From Mycobacterium sp. 852013-50091_SCH5140682 (GTDB lineage: Bacteria; Actinomycetota; Actinomycetes; Mycobacteriales; Mycobacteriaceae): DNA of 64,000 nt. The DNA is taken from assembly GCF_001665685.1 (NCBI RefSeq), contig NZ_LZTB01000126.1, forward strand, positions 62,001 through 126,000. Reading direction: 5' to 3'. A program made the position numbers and the translations under genes. Below the pieces are notes generated by a model. It saw only the letters and a list, made by a program, of their open reading frames with translations. It was not told the DNA's origin and did no database searches. Position 1 is the stretch's first letter, and every line of letters begins with the position of its first letter. Below are positions 50,083 through 61,666 of this stretch, piece by piece.

Positions 50083-51233
50083 CGAACACATATGGACAGG
50101 GCAGCGGATCAGCCGGCGGCACCGCGGTATTGGTGCTGGAGGATGGGCGCGTCTTCACGGGAACCCGGTTCGGGGCCGTCGGCCAGACGCTCGGGGAGGC
50201 CGTGTTCTCCACTGGCATGTCCGGCTATCAGGAGACGCTGACCGACCCCAGCTACCACGGGCAGATCGTGGTCGCCACGGCGCCGCAGATCGGCAACACC
50301 GGCTGGAACACCGAGGACGGCGAAAGCCGCGGGGACAAGATCTGGGTGGCCGGGTACGCGGTGCGCGACCCGTCGCCGCGAGCGTCGAACTGGCGTGCCA
50401 GCGGGACGCTCGACGATGAGCTGGTGCGCCAGGGCATCGTCGGTATCGCAGGCATCGACACGCGCGCCGTGGTGCGGCACCTGCGAACCCGCGGATCGAT
50501 GAAGGCCGGGGTGTTCTCCGGTGATGCCCTGGCCGGCGCCGACGAACTGCTCGACCGGGTCCGCAGCCAGCCGTCGATGCTGGGCGCCGACCTGGCCGGC
50601 GAGGTCAGCACCGATGCGACGTATGTTGTGGAACCTGAAGGCGGACAACGCTTCACGGTCGCGGCCGTCGATCTCGGCATCAAGACCAACACCCCGCGCA
50701 ACTTCGCCCGCCGCGGTATCCGCAGCCATGTGCTGCCGTCGTCGGTCACCTTCGATGCGATCGCCGACCTCAAACCCGACGGCGTCTTCCTGTCCAACGG
50801 ACCCGGTGACCCGGCGACCGCCGACCACATCGTCGGGGTCACCCGTGAGGTGCTCGGCGCCGGAATCCCGTTGTTCGGCATCTGCTTCGGCAACCAGATC
50901 CTGGGCCGGGCACTTGGCCGGGCCACCTACAAGATGGTGTTCGGCCACCGTGGCATCAACGTGCCGGTGATCGATCACCGGACCGGCCGGGTCGCGATCA
51001 CCGCGCAGAACCACGGCTTCGCATTGGAAGGCGAAGCCGGCGAGACGTTCGACACGCCCTTCGGCAAAGCCGAGGTCAGCCACACCTGCGCCAACGACGG
51101 TGTGGTGGAAGGCATCCGGCTCGCCAACGGCCGGGCGTTCTCGGTGCAGTACCACCCCGAGGCCGCGGCGGGCCCCCACGATGCCAACTACCTGTTCGAC
51201 CAGTTCATCGATCTGATGTCGGGGGAGAAGTAA
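50079..51233 (+). CDS. carA: Carbamoyl-phosphate synthase small (glutaminase) subunit
   Basis: A 384-residue class I glutamine amidotransferase. The nucleophile Cys lies near residue 269 in GICFGNQILG, and His/Glu in QYHPEAAAGPHDA complete the triad. It supplies ammonia to CarB. The N-terminal GTRFGA and GYQETLTDPSY stretches are conserved. It overlaps the PH-like gene by four bases. Confidence 0.97.
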   Translation: MTNTYGQGSGSAGGTAVLVLEDGRVFTGTRFGAVGQTLGEAVFSTGMSGYQETLTDPSYHGQIVVATAPQIGNTGWNTEDGESRGDKIWVAGYAVRDPSPRASNWRASGTLDDELVRQGIVGIAGIDTRAVVRHLRTRGSMKAGVFSGDALAGADELLDRVRSQPSMLGADLAGEVSTDATYVVEPEGGQRFTVAAVDLGIKTNTPRNFARRGIRSHVLPSSVTFDAIADLKPDGVFLSNGPGDPATADHIVGVTREVLGAGIPLFGICFGNQILGRALGRATYKMVFGHRGINVPVIDHRTGRVAITAQNHGFALEGEAGETFDTPFGKAEVSHTCANDGVVEGIRLANGRAFSVQYHPEAAAGPHDANYLFDQFIDLMSGEK

Positions 51234-51247
51234 ATGTTCCCCTGCAC

Positions 51248-51310
51248 CGCGAGCGTGCGTGTCTGTCCCTCGACACGCCGCATTTCCACCTGCAAATGCG
51301 CACCGTCGCG
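51248..51310. repeat. Imperfect palindrome, repeat family B, in the carA-carB gap
   Basis: CGCGAGCGTGCG (51248-51259) faces CGCACCGTCGCG (51299-51310), pairing at 10 of 12 positions. The left arm runs on into TGTCTG, identical over 18 bases to the element after nusB. The loop holds CGACACGCCGC, the core of the other palindrome family. It lies inside an operon, so it must not fully stop transcription. Confidence 0.7.
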
Positions 51311-51330
51311 CCCGACCGGAGGTGCATTCA

Positions 51331-54668
<3,338 letters not shown>

Positions 54669-54672
<4 letters not shown>

Positions 54673-55478
54673 CCGTGGGCGGGTTCGGGGAACGGCTGAC
54701 GGCTGCGGTCGCTGCCCGGGGCCCGTTGTGTCCCGGCATCGACCCGCACCCTGAGCTGTTGCGGGCCTGGGGGCTGGGCGCCGACCCCGACGGGTTGCGC
54801 CGGTTCTGTGACACCTGTGTGACGGCATTCGCCGACTTCGCGATCGTCAAACCCCAGGTCGCTTTCTTCGAGGCTTACGGCGCAGCGGGTTTCGCCGTGC
54901 TCGAGGACACCATGGCGGCGCTGCGCGAAGCCGGTGTGCTCGTGTTGGCCGACGCCAAACGCGGAGACATCGGGTCCACCATGGCGGCGTACGCGGCGGC
55001 GTGGGCGGGCGATTCGCCCCTGGCCGCCGACGCCGTGACGGCCTCGCCGTATCTCGGGTTCGGCTCGCTGCAGCCGTTGCTCGACACTGCGACGGCAAAC
55101 GGTCGCGGGGTTTTCGTCCTGGCTGCCACCTCCAATCCGGAGGGGGCAGGCGTACAGCGCGCGATGGCGGGGGACCGCACGGTTGCGCAGTCGATCGTCG
55201 ACGCGGTAGCCGACGCGAACAGGGCGGCGGCAGGGTCGTTCGGCGTCGTCGTCGGTGCCACGGTGACCGAGCCGCCCGACCTGAGCAGCCTCGGTGGCCC
55301 TGTCCTGGTGCCCGGGGTGGGGGCGCAGGGCGGTCGTCCTGAAGCGTTGGGCGGACTCGGCGGCGGAAAACAGCTGCTGCCCGCGGTGTCGAGGGAAGTG
55401 TTGCGTGCCGGGCCCGGGGTCGACGCGCTGCGCGCCGCCGCCGAGCGCATGCGCGACGCGGTCGCCTACCTGGCCTGA
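54669..55478 (+). CDS. pyrF: Orotidine 5'-phosphate decarboxylase
   Basis: A 269-residue type 2 (mycobacterial) OMP decarboxylase giving UMP. The catalytic DAKRGDIGST segment is near residue 95, PGIDPHPELL near the N-terminus, and VPGVGAQGG closes the barrel. The GTG overlaps the carB stop by four bases. The gene end overlaps the convergent DUF2330 gene by 13 bases. Confidence 0.96.
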
Positions 55479-56530
55479 CGCCGAGATCTGAGGATCCGCA
55501 CCGCGATCAGGGCGGTGACGCCCGCGCAGAGCACCGCGACCAGGGCGACAAGCGCCAGCCCGGTGAGGTCACCGCGGTCGCGTTCCCGGTAGATCACCTC
55601 TTGATACGGGGTGTCGTTGGCGGTTGCCGCGAACACGTAATCGCCCGAAATGTTTGCCGGAGTGCCGATTTCGTTGGTCCAGCGGGTCAGGAAAGCGCCG
55701 TCGCCGACGAACGGGGCGAGGTCCCCGGAGACGGCGTCGGGGCTCAGGTGCCCGGCGAACTGCAGCGTGGGATCGTCGCCCGGCACCGGAACGGACGTCG
55801 GATCCATCCGGTGCTCGGCCAGCACGTAGAGGTCGACCGACTGTGGAGTTTTGGCGGACTGTGACAGCCGCATGGGATAGACGGCGCGATCGGCGTCGAA
55901 CGACAGTCGCAGCGGTTGCAGCGCACCGGTCAGCGTGGCGCCGCTCGCGTCGGGCGCCAGTCTGATCGCCACCACCTGCCAGCCGTCGGCCAGGTAGGGG
56001 GCCAGGTTGCGGTCCAGGCCTGCCGGATGGGCGAAGCCCTTCGACGTCAGCCATGCGCTCAGGGCCGCCGGATCGTCGGCTGCCAGCCGGGTGACGTCGA
56101 ACGGGCCGATGCGCTGGCTGCTGAGCACGTCGACGTGGTGCCCTGGTGCCGCCGCCGACACCAGGCCTCCCGCGCCGGCGAACCCGCGCAGCCACCCGAA
56201 GGACGGCCACCATGAGTCGCGGTACTCGATGCGGGGCGCTGTCAGTTGGGCGAGTTCGTCGAACACGCTCTCCTCGCCCAGCGTGACATCGGCAGCAGAC
56301 GGGACCGGCATGATCCACGCCGCCGTGTTGGACTGGCCCCGCACGTTCAACGACATCAGGATGTCCTCGCGGTGGCCGTTCCAGGCCAGCAGCGCGCGTT
56401 CGTTGACCACCGCCGGGCCTGCGGTGTCGGGGATGTATGCGCCGCAGCCACAGGCCCACGCGGGAGCCGCGACATTGGCGGTCAGACCGACCAGCAACAG
56501 GATGAGCGCGGCACATGCCGACCGAATCAC
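55466..56530 (-). CDS. DUF2330 family membrane-anchored exported protein
   Basis: About 354 residues. A signal sequence (residues 1-27, cleavage near AWACGCG) precedes the conserved CGCGAYIPD motif, a WIMPVPS segment near 75, and a long exported domain. One C-terminal helix (about 320-342) and an Arg-rich tail fix it in the membrane. DUF2330 function is unknown. The GTG at 56530 is favoured over a TTG two codons earlier. It sits, with the next gene, where M. tuberculosis has PE15/PPE20. Confidence 0.86.
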   Translation of the reverse strand: MIRSACAALILLLVGLTANVAAPAWACGCGAYIPDTAGPAVVNERALLAWNGHREDILMSLNVRGQSNTAAWIMPVPSAADVTLGEESVFDELAQLTAPRIEYRDSWWPSFGWLRGFAGAGGLVSAAAPGHHVDVLSSQRIGPFDVTRLAADDPAALSAWLTSKGFAHPAGLDRNLAPYLADGWQVVAIRLAPDASGATLTGALQPLRLSFDADRAVYPMRLSQSAKTPQSVDLYVLAEHRMDPTSVPVPGDDPTLQFAGHLSPDAVSGDLAPFVGDGAFLTRWTNEIGTPANISGDYVFAATANDTPYQEVIYRERDRGDLTGLALVALVAVLCAGVTALIAVRILRSRRQAR

Positions 56531-56647
56531 GATCAAATCTTAGTGCCGCCGCCGGGCGATGACGCGCACGTTCTGAGCCCGACGCGCGGACGGCGGGCCG
56601 CCGTACGCGGCGACCCGCCGCCACTTGGCGGTAGCTCTCTCACCCGA

Positions 56648-57142
56648 TCACAGTGGGATCCAGATCCCGAACAACCAGAAGCCCCAGGCGTTGTAGCCCG
56701 GATCGAAGACCGGGGTCACCCAGTTGCCGTTGTAGTTGAACGGCTGATGGTCCCAGCGGCCCTGATCGATACCGCGCCAGCCGAGGTCCGGCGGTGGGGG
56801 TGGCGGAGGATCCCACCGGTGATCGCCGCGGTGGTCATCACCACCAGGCCAGCCGCCGGGTCCTCCGGGTCCACGATCGGGCCCGCCAGGCCAGCCGCCG
56901 GGCCCGCGGTCGGGTCCGCCCGGGTCGCCCTGCCAGCGGCCGGGATCTCCGGGGCCGTTGTCCGGGCCCCTGTGATCTTGGCCGCCTGGTCCTGGACCGC
57001 CCGGTCCCGGGCCCTGGCAGTTCCCGAAATTGCACGGCGGCGGACCCGGTTGCGCGGAGGCCACCCCGGCCCCGAGGGCCAACGTGGCCGCCCCGACCGC
57101 GACAGTCGCGGCGGAAGCGCAGGTCAGTCGCTTGATATTCAT
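56648..57142 (-). CDS. Secreted Pro/Gly/Asp-rich protein
   Basis: A 164-residue exported protein. The signal peptide covers residues 1-31 (cleavage after ASAQ or ASA). The middle (about 35-120) is low-complexity, with GPGGPGPGG and GGPDRGPGG repeats and a run of seven Pro. The last 45 residues are aromatic and look folded (WDHQPFNYNGNWVTPVFDPG, then WGFWLFGIWIPL). Similar secreted proteins are common in mycobacteria and have no known role. It is transcribed toward DUF2330 and away from mihF. Confidence 0.83.
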   Translation of the reverse strand: MNIKRLTCASAATVAVGAATLALGAGVASAQPGPPPCNFGNCQGPGPGGPGPGGQDHRGPDNGPGDPGRWQGDPGGPDRGPGGWPGGPDRGPGGPGGWPGGDDHRGDHRWDPPPPPPPDLGWRGIDQGRWDHQPFNYNGNWVTPVFDPGYNAWGFWLFGIWIPL

Positions 57143-57268
57143 GTCCAGCTTCCCTCCGAATGGAGTTTGGTACCCGACTCTGGCGACGTTATTTAGCTAA
57201 GCTGTGCATCGCCTTTGCGACAGTTAGGTGGGCGTTAGGCGTCACATGGGCCCCGGCTTGTCGGGCCT

Positions 57269-57305
57269 GTCACGGCCCTTGCCGACACGCCCGACACGCC
57301 GTGAC
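57269..57305. promoter_or_regulatory. Inverted repeat GTCACGGC/GCCGTGAC
   Basis: GTCACGGC at 57269-57276 and GCCGTGAC at 57298-57305 are perfect 8-bp inverted copies, 21 bases apart, with CGACACGCC in the loop. This is the first of two such pairs upstream of mihF. Confidence 0.45.
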
Positions 57306-57352
57306 CAGCGAAAATTTTCTCGGAGCCGCTGTGTGACCGCTGGTCGTCCCCG

Positions 57353-57390
57353 GCCGTGACAGCGGCGTGCTTGTACCAGGTAGGTCACGG
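57353..57390. promoter_or_regulatory. Inverted repeat CCGTGAC/GTCACGG
   Basis: CCGTGAC at 57353-57359 and GTCACGG at 57384-57390 repeat the heptamers of the pair 50 bases upstream in the opposite nested order. A protein binding site or hairpins are possible; nothing in the sequence decides. Confidence 0.45.
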
Positions 57391-57645
57391 AGTGTCCGAA
57401 AACCGTTGACGTGCAGCGATATCCGCTGCGGTCGGTGGCGTTCGCGGTATCGCCGGGGATGCCGGGTCGGCTTCCGGCGGGCCGGCGCGGCGCACTACAC
57501 GCTGGGCTTTTAGCGCTGTAACCAGGGGGTGGGGTTAGCTTTCGTCAGCCCGCGTGGGTACGGTCGTCGTCGCTGGCTGGTTTGTTTTCCAGCCGATCAA
57601 AACAAGTGATGGCCGAAGAAGAATTGCCAGGAGACGGAGGAACCC

Positions 57646-57960
57646 GTGGCCCTTCCCCAGTTGACCGACGAACAGCGCGCGGCAGCGTTGGAGAAGGCTG
57701 CTGCCGCACGTCGAGCGCGAGCCGAACTCAAGGACCGGCTCAAGCGCGGCGGCACCAACCTCAAGCAGGTGCTCACCGACGCCGAGACCGATGAGGTCTT
57801 GGGCAAGATGAAGGTCTCCGCGCTGCTGGAGGCCCTGCCCAAGGTCGGCAAGGTCAAGGCGCAGGAAATCATGACCGAACTGGAAATCGCACCGACGCGC
57901 CGTCTGCGCGGCCTCGGCGACCGGCAGCGCAAGGCCCTGCTGGAGAAGTTCGACCAGTAG
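57646..57960 (+). CDS. mihF: Mycobacterial integration host factor (nucleoid protein)
   Basis: A 104-residue helical DNA-binding protein. Residues 1-50 form a long Ala/Arg/Lys-rich helix (RAAALEKAAAARRARAELKD), and the C-terminal part has a helix-two-turn-helix with KVGKVKAQEIM. It binds and bends DNA, is essential in mycobacteria, and is unrelated in sequence to E. coli IHF. The GTG at 57646 follows a strong GGAGACGGAGG. This is the short, active form; M. tuberculosis annotations with a longer N-terminus are not supported here. Confidence 0.95.
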   Translation: MALPQLTDEQRAAALEKAAAARRARAELKDRLKRGGTNLKQVLTDAETDEVLGKMKVSALLEALPKVGKVKAQEIMTELEIAPTRRLRGLGDRQRKALLEKFDQ

Positions 57961-57973
57961 TAAGGCGCACAAG

Positions 57974-58555
57974 TTGAGCGTCGGCCGAGGGGTCGGACAA
58001 TCCCGAGTCGTGGTGTTGTCCGGCCCCTCTGCCGTCGGGAAGTCCACCGTGGTCCGCTGCCTGCGGGAGCGGCTTCCCGACCTGTATTTCTCCGTCTCCG
58101 TCACGACCAGGGCCCCGCGGCCCGGCGAGGTGGACGGTGTCGACTACTTCTTCGTCAGCCCCGAGCAGTTTCAGAAACTGATCGAGACCGACGCCCTGCT
58201 GGAATGGGCCGAGATCCATGGTGGCCTGCACCGATCGGGGACCCCCAGGGAACCGGTGCGTGACGCGGCCCGAGCCGGCCGCCCGGTGCTCATCGAGGTC
58301 GACCTGGCCGGCGCCAGGGCCGTCAAAAAGGCGATGCCCGAGGTCGTCTCGGTCTTCCTGGCACCACCCAGCTGGGACGAACTGGTGAGCCGATTGTCCG
58401 GGCGCGGAACCGAGACACCCGAGGTGATGGCCCGCCGACTGGAGACGGCGCGGGCTGAGATGGCCGCTCAGGGCGACTTTGACCAGGTCGTGGTGAACCG
58501 CCAGTTGGATTCGGCGTGCGCCGAATTGGTATCCTTGCTGGTGGGCCAAAACTGA
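57974..58555 (+). CDS. gmk: Guanylate kinase
   Basis: A 193-residue kinase converting GMP to GDP. The P-loop GPSAVGKST is near residues 17-25, GMP-binding TTRAPRPGEVDGVDY follows, and VFLAPPSWDEL leads to the lid. The TTG at 57974 is taken because the resulting MSVG start matches the M. tuberculosis protein; no later start fits upstream of the first strand. Thirteen bases separate it from mihF. Confidence 0.95.
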   Translation: MSVGRGVGQSRVVVLSGPSAVGKSTVVRCLRERLPDLYFSVSVTTRAPRPGEVDGVDYFFVSPEQFQKLIETDALLEWAEIHGGLHRSGTPREPVRDAARAGRPVLIEVDLAGARAVKKAMPEVVSVFLAPPSWDELVSRLSGRGTETPEVMARRLETARAEMAAQGDFDQVVVNRQLDSACAELVSLLVGQN

Positions 58556-58643
58556 CCTGGCCTGCGCCCGGCCTGATCGGGCCTGCGGGCCATCCCGCCA
58601 ATAATCCAAGAGCATTTTCGTATAACCGCCAGGAGACCTTTTC

Positions 58644-58967
58644 GTGAGCACCCCGCATGCCGATGCGCAGCTGACCGCTGCGGACGATCTGGGCATCGAT
58701 TCGTCCGCCGTCAGCGCCTACGACACGCCGCTGGGCATCACCAACCCGCCCATCGACGAGTTGCTGGACCGCGCGTCGAGCAAGTACGCGCTGGTGATCT
58801 ACGCCGCCAAGCGCGCCCGCCAGATCAACGACTACTACAACCAGCTCGGCGACGGCATCCTCGAGTACGTCGGCCCGCTGGTCGAGCCCGGCCTGCAGGA
58901 AAAGCCGCTGTCCATCGCGATGCGGGAGATCCACGAGGATCTGCTCGAGCACACCGAGGGCGAGTAA
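58644..58967 (+). CDS. rpoZ: DNA-directed RNA polymerase omega subunit
   Basis: A 107-residue omega subunit that helps assemble RNA polymerase. The conserved NPPIDELLDRASSKYALVI and AKRARQINDYY segments are present, and the C-terminus is acidic. The GTG follows CCAGGAGAC. Located in the usual gmk-rpoZ-coaBC order. Confidence 0.95.
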   Translation: MSTPHADAQLTAADDLGIDSSAVSAYDTPLGITNPPIDELLDRASSKYALVIYAAKRARQINDYYNQLGDGILEYVGPLVEPGLQEKPLSIAMREIHEDLLEHTEGE

Positions 58968-58985
58968 ACAGGTCGGGGCCGACTG

Positions 58986-60233
58986 GTGAGCGCGACGCGG
59001 AAGCGCATCGTCGTCGGCGTTGCCGGCGGCATCGCCGCCTATAAGGCGTGCACCGTTGTCCGACAGTTGACCGAGGCCGGCCACTCCGTGCGGGTAGCTC
59101 CGACCGAGTCGGCGCTCCGGTTCATCGGCGCCGCCACGTTCGAGGCGTTGTCCGGCAACCCCGTGCATACCGGGGTGTTCGAAGACGTGCACCAGGTTCC
59201 GCACGTCCGGATCGGTCAGGAAGCCGATCTCGTCGTCGTCGCACCGGCCACCGCGGATCTGCTGGCCCGCGCCGTTGGCGGCCGGGCCGACGATCTGCTG
59301 ACCGCGACGCTGCTCACGGCGCGATGTCCAGTGCTGTTCGCGCCGGCCATGCACACCGAGATGTGGTTCCACCCGGCGACCGTCGACAACGTCGCGACGC
59401 TCCGCCGACGCGGCGCGGTGGTGCTCGAACCCGCCTCCGGCCGGCTCACCGGGCAGGACAGCGGCGCGGGCCGCCTGCCCGAGGCCGAGGAGATCACCAC
59501 CCTGGCGCAGTTGCTGCTCGACCGCGGCGACGCGCTGCCGTACGACATGTCCGGGGTGAAAGTGCTGGTGACCGCGGGCGGTACCCGCGAACCCCTTGAC
59601 CCGGTGCGGTTCATCGGCAATCGCAGCTCCGGCAAGCAGGGCTACGCGATGGCACGGGTGCTGGCCCAGCGCGGCGCCGAGGTGACGCTGATCGCCGGGA
59701 ACACCGCGGGCCTCATCGACCCGGCAGGCGTCGAGGTGCTGCACATCGGGTCGGCCACCCAGTTGCGCGACGCGGTGTCCAAGCGTGCGCCGGGTGCGAA
59801 CGTCTTGGTGATGGCGGCTGCCGTCGCCGATTTCCGGCCGGCCCACGTCGCCACCAGCAAGATCAAGAAGGGCGCATCCGAGCCGAGTTCGATCGACCTG
59901 GTCCGCAACGACGACGTGCTCGCCGGCGTGGTGCGGGCGCGTACCGACGGACAATTGCCAAACATGCGGGCGATCGTCGGGTTCGCCGCCGAGACGGGCG
60001 ACGCGAATGGGGACGTGCTGTTCCACGCCCGGGCAAAACTGCAGCGCAAAGGCTGTGACCTGCTCGTGGTGAACGCGGTGGGGGAGAACCGGGCCTTCGA
60101 GGTCGACCACAACGACGGATGGTTGCTGAGCTCTGACGGCGCTGAAGTTGCCCTGGAGCACGGATCGAAGACGCTGATGGCGACCCGTATCGTGGACTCG
60201 ATCGCGGCTTTCCTGCGCAGTTGCGGCGCCTGA
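58986..60233 (+). CDS. coaBC: Bifunctional phosphopantothenoylcysteine synthetase/decarboxylase
   Basis: A 415-residue flavoprotein (Dfp) making 4'-phosphopantetheine in coenzyme A synthesis. The CoaC half (to about 190) has the VGVAGGIAAYKA flavin strand and PAMHTEMW near residue 120. The CoaB half has GGTREPLDPVRF, NRSSGKQG and AAVADFRP. The start is GTG, 18 bases after rpoZ. Confidence 0.96.
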   Translation: MSATRKRIVVGVAGGIAAYKACTVVRQLTEAGHSVRVAPTESALRFIGAATFEALSGNPVHTGVFEDVHQVPHVRIGQEADLVVVAPATADLLARAVGGRADDLLTATLLTARCPVLFAPAMHTEMWFHPATVDNVATLRRRGAVVLEPASGRLTGQDSGAGRLPEAEEITTLAQLLLDRGDALPYDMSGVKVLVTAGGTREPLDPVRFIGNRSSGKQGYAMARVLAQRGAEVTLIAGNTAGLIDPAGVEVLHIGSATQLRDAVSKRAPGANVLVMAAAVADFRPAHVATSKIKKGASEPSSIDLVRNDDVLAGVVRARTDGQLPNMRAIVGFAAETGDANGDVLFHARAKLQRKGCDLLVVNAVGENRAFEVDHNDGWLLSSDGAEVALEHGSKTLMATRIVDSIAAFLRSCGA

Positions 60234-60255
60234 ACCGGCGTCCGGATTCGTTCAG

Positions 60256-60281
60256 GTAAGCCTTGCGCGTAAGTCTTGCGG
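60256..60281 (+). repeat. 13-bp direct repeat upstream of metK
   Basis: GTAAGCCTTGCGC (60256-60268) is followed at once by GTAAGTCTTGCGG (60269-60281), 11 of 13 identical. A short GCGGGA/TCCCGC hairpin follows. It may belong to the coaBC terminator or the metK promoter region. Confidence 0.6.
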
Positions 60282-60298
60282 GAAGGCGTCCCGCACGC

Positions 60299-60326
60299 TT
60301 GGGTGCAAACTGGGCAGAGATAAAAT
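60299..60326 (+). promoter_or_regulatory. Candidate metK promoter
   Basis: TTGGGT at 60299-60304 and TAAAAT at 60321-60326 are separated by 16 bases. The -10 match is good and the -35 weak. Transcription would start about 50 bases before the metK GTG. No SAM-binding riboswitch fold could be made out. Confidence 0.35.
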
Positions 60327-60382
60327 TCGCCTAACTAAGCTTTTTGTAGGTTTTGATACGTGAACGGAAAGGAAGCGGACCC

Positions 60383-61582
60383 GTGAGCCAAGGTCGCCTG
60401 TTTACCAGTGAGTCGGTAACCGAAGGACATCCCGACAAGATCTGTGACGCGATCAGCGACTCTGTGCTCGACGCGCTGCTGGAGCAGGACCCGAAGTCGC
60501 GGGTCGCCGTCGAGACGCTGGTGACCACCGGCCAGGTGCACGTCGCCGGCGAGGTCACCACGTCCGCCTACGCCGACATTCCCAAGATTGTGCGGGACCG
60601 CATCCTGGAGATCGGCTACGACTCGTCGACCAAGGGCTTCGACGGCGCCTCCTGCGGCGTCAATATCGCCATCGGCTCGCAGTCCCCGGACATCGCCCAA
60701 GGCGTCGACACCGCGCACGAGGCCCGCGTCGAGGGCGCCGGTGATCCGCTGGACGCCCAGGGCGCCGGCGACCAGGGTCTGATGTTCGGGTACGCGATCA
60801 GCGACACCCCGGAACTCATGCCGCTGCCCATCGCGCTGGCTCACCGGCTGGCCCGCCGGCTGACCGAGGTCCGTAAGAACGGCGTGCTCGACTACCTGCG
60901 ACCCGACGGCAAAACCCAGGTCACCATCCAGTACGACGGCAAGACCCCGGTCCGGCTCGACACCGTGGTGCTCTCGACCCAGCATGCCGAGGGCGTCGAC
61001 CTGGACGCGACGCTGACCCCGGACATTCGGGAGAAGGTCGTCAACACCGTCCTCAATGATCTCGGCCACGAGACCCTCGACACCTCCGACTACCGGCTGT
61101 TGGTCAACCCGACCGGCAAGTTCGTGCTGGGCGGCCCGATGGGCGACGCCGGCCTGACCGGACGCAAGATCATCGTCGACACCTACGGCGGCTGGGCCCG
61201 TCACGGTGGCGGCGCGTTCTCCGGCAAGGATCCGTCAAAGGTGGACCGGTCCGCGGCGTACGCGATGCGCTGGGTGGCCAAGAACGTCGTCGCAGCGGGC
61301 CTGGCCGAGCGCGTCGAGGTCCAGGTGGCCTACGCGATCGGCAAGGCCGCCCCGGTGGGTCTCTTCGTCGAGACCTTCGGCACCGAGACCGTGGACCCGG
61401 CACGCATCGAGAAGGCCATCAGCAGTGTGTTCGACCTGCGGCCCGGCGCCATCATCCGCGACCTCGACCTGCTGCGCCCCATCTACGCCCAGACCGCCGC
61501 GTACGGCCACTTCGGCCGCACCGACATCGAGCTGCCCTGGGAACAGCTCAACAAGGTCGACGACCTGAAGGCTTCGGTCTAG
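60383..61582 (+). CDS. metK: S-adenosylmethionine synthetase
   Basis: A 399-residue enzyme making SAM from methionine and ATP. Signatures: VTEGHPDKICDAISD, the GAGDQGLMFGYA hexamer-type motif, and GGGAFSGKDPSKVDRSAAY. The GTG at 60383 follows GGAAAGGAAG and gives the family N-terminus SQGRLFTSESV; an in-frame start 30 bases earlier would cover the ribosome site. Confidence 0.97.
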   Translation: MSQGRLFTSESVTEGHPDKICDAISDSVLDALLEQDPKSRVAVETLVTTGQVHVAGEVTTSAYADIPKIVRDRILEIGYDSSTKGFDGASCGVNIAIGSQSPDIAQGVDTAHEARVEGAGDPLDAQGAGDQGLMFGYAISDTPELMPLPIALAHRLARRLTEVRKNGVLDYLRPDGKTQVTIQYDGKTPVRLDTVVLSTQHAEGVDLDATLTPDIREKVVNTVLNDLGHETLDTSDYRLLVNPTGKFVLGGPMGDAGLTGRKIIVDTYGGWARHGGGAFSGKDPSKVDRSAAYAMRWVAKNVVAAGLAERVEVQVAYAIGKAAPVGLFVETFGTETVDPARIEKAISSVFDLRPGAIIRDLDLLRPIYAQTAAYGHFGRTDIELPWEQLNKVDDLKASV

Positions 61583-61588
61583 GTTTCT

Positions 61589-61606
61589 GCCGAGGTTTTC
61601 CTCGGC
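61589..61606 (+). terminator. metK terminator hairpin
   Basis: GCCGAGG, a TTTT loop and CCTCGGC form a perfect 7-bp hairpin seven bases after the metK stop. It is followed directly by a long family A palindrome. Confidence 0.7.
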
Positions 61607-61662
61607 GAAGAGACGTCTAAGCCCTCGACACGCCGGTGTTCGAGGGCTTTGACGTCTGTTCG
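61607..61662. terminator. Long palindrome, repeat family A, between convergent genes
   Basis: Arms 61611-61628 and 61640-61657 (AGACGTCTAAGCCCTCGA and its near reverse complement) match at 17 of 18 positions, and flanking CGAAG/GTTCG extends them with one mismatch. The loop contains CACGCCGG. It lies between metK and the convergent propeller gene and would terminate both. Confidence 0.75.
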
Positions 61663-61666
61663 ATTG

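Larger units (their letters stand above)
57143..57645. promoter_or_regulatory. 503-base intergenic region upstream of mihF
   Basis: No convincing gene is present in this stretch between the divergent secreted-protein gene and mihF. It holds four copies of the heptamer GTCACGG/CCGTGAC as two inverted pairs, a TTGACG box at 57406-57411 without a clear -10 partner, and near mihF a strong ribosome site GGAGACGGAGG. It probably contains the mihF promoter(s) and the promoter of the opposite gene. Confidence 0.6.

Noticed and set aside
60250..60268. IdeR iron box upstream of metK
   Set aside because: AGGTAAGCCTT matches only one half of the consensus; the other half (TGCGC) does not fit.
60234..60382. 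SAM riboswitch upstream of metK
   Set aside because: The 150-base leader has no recognisable SAM-I, SAM-II or SAM-IV core; only a short 6-bp hairpin was found.
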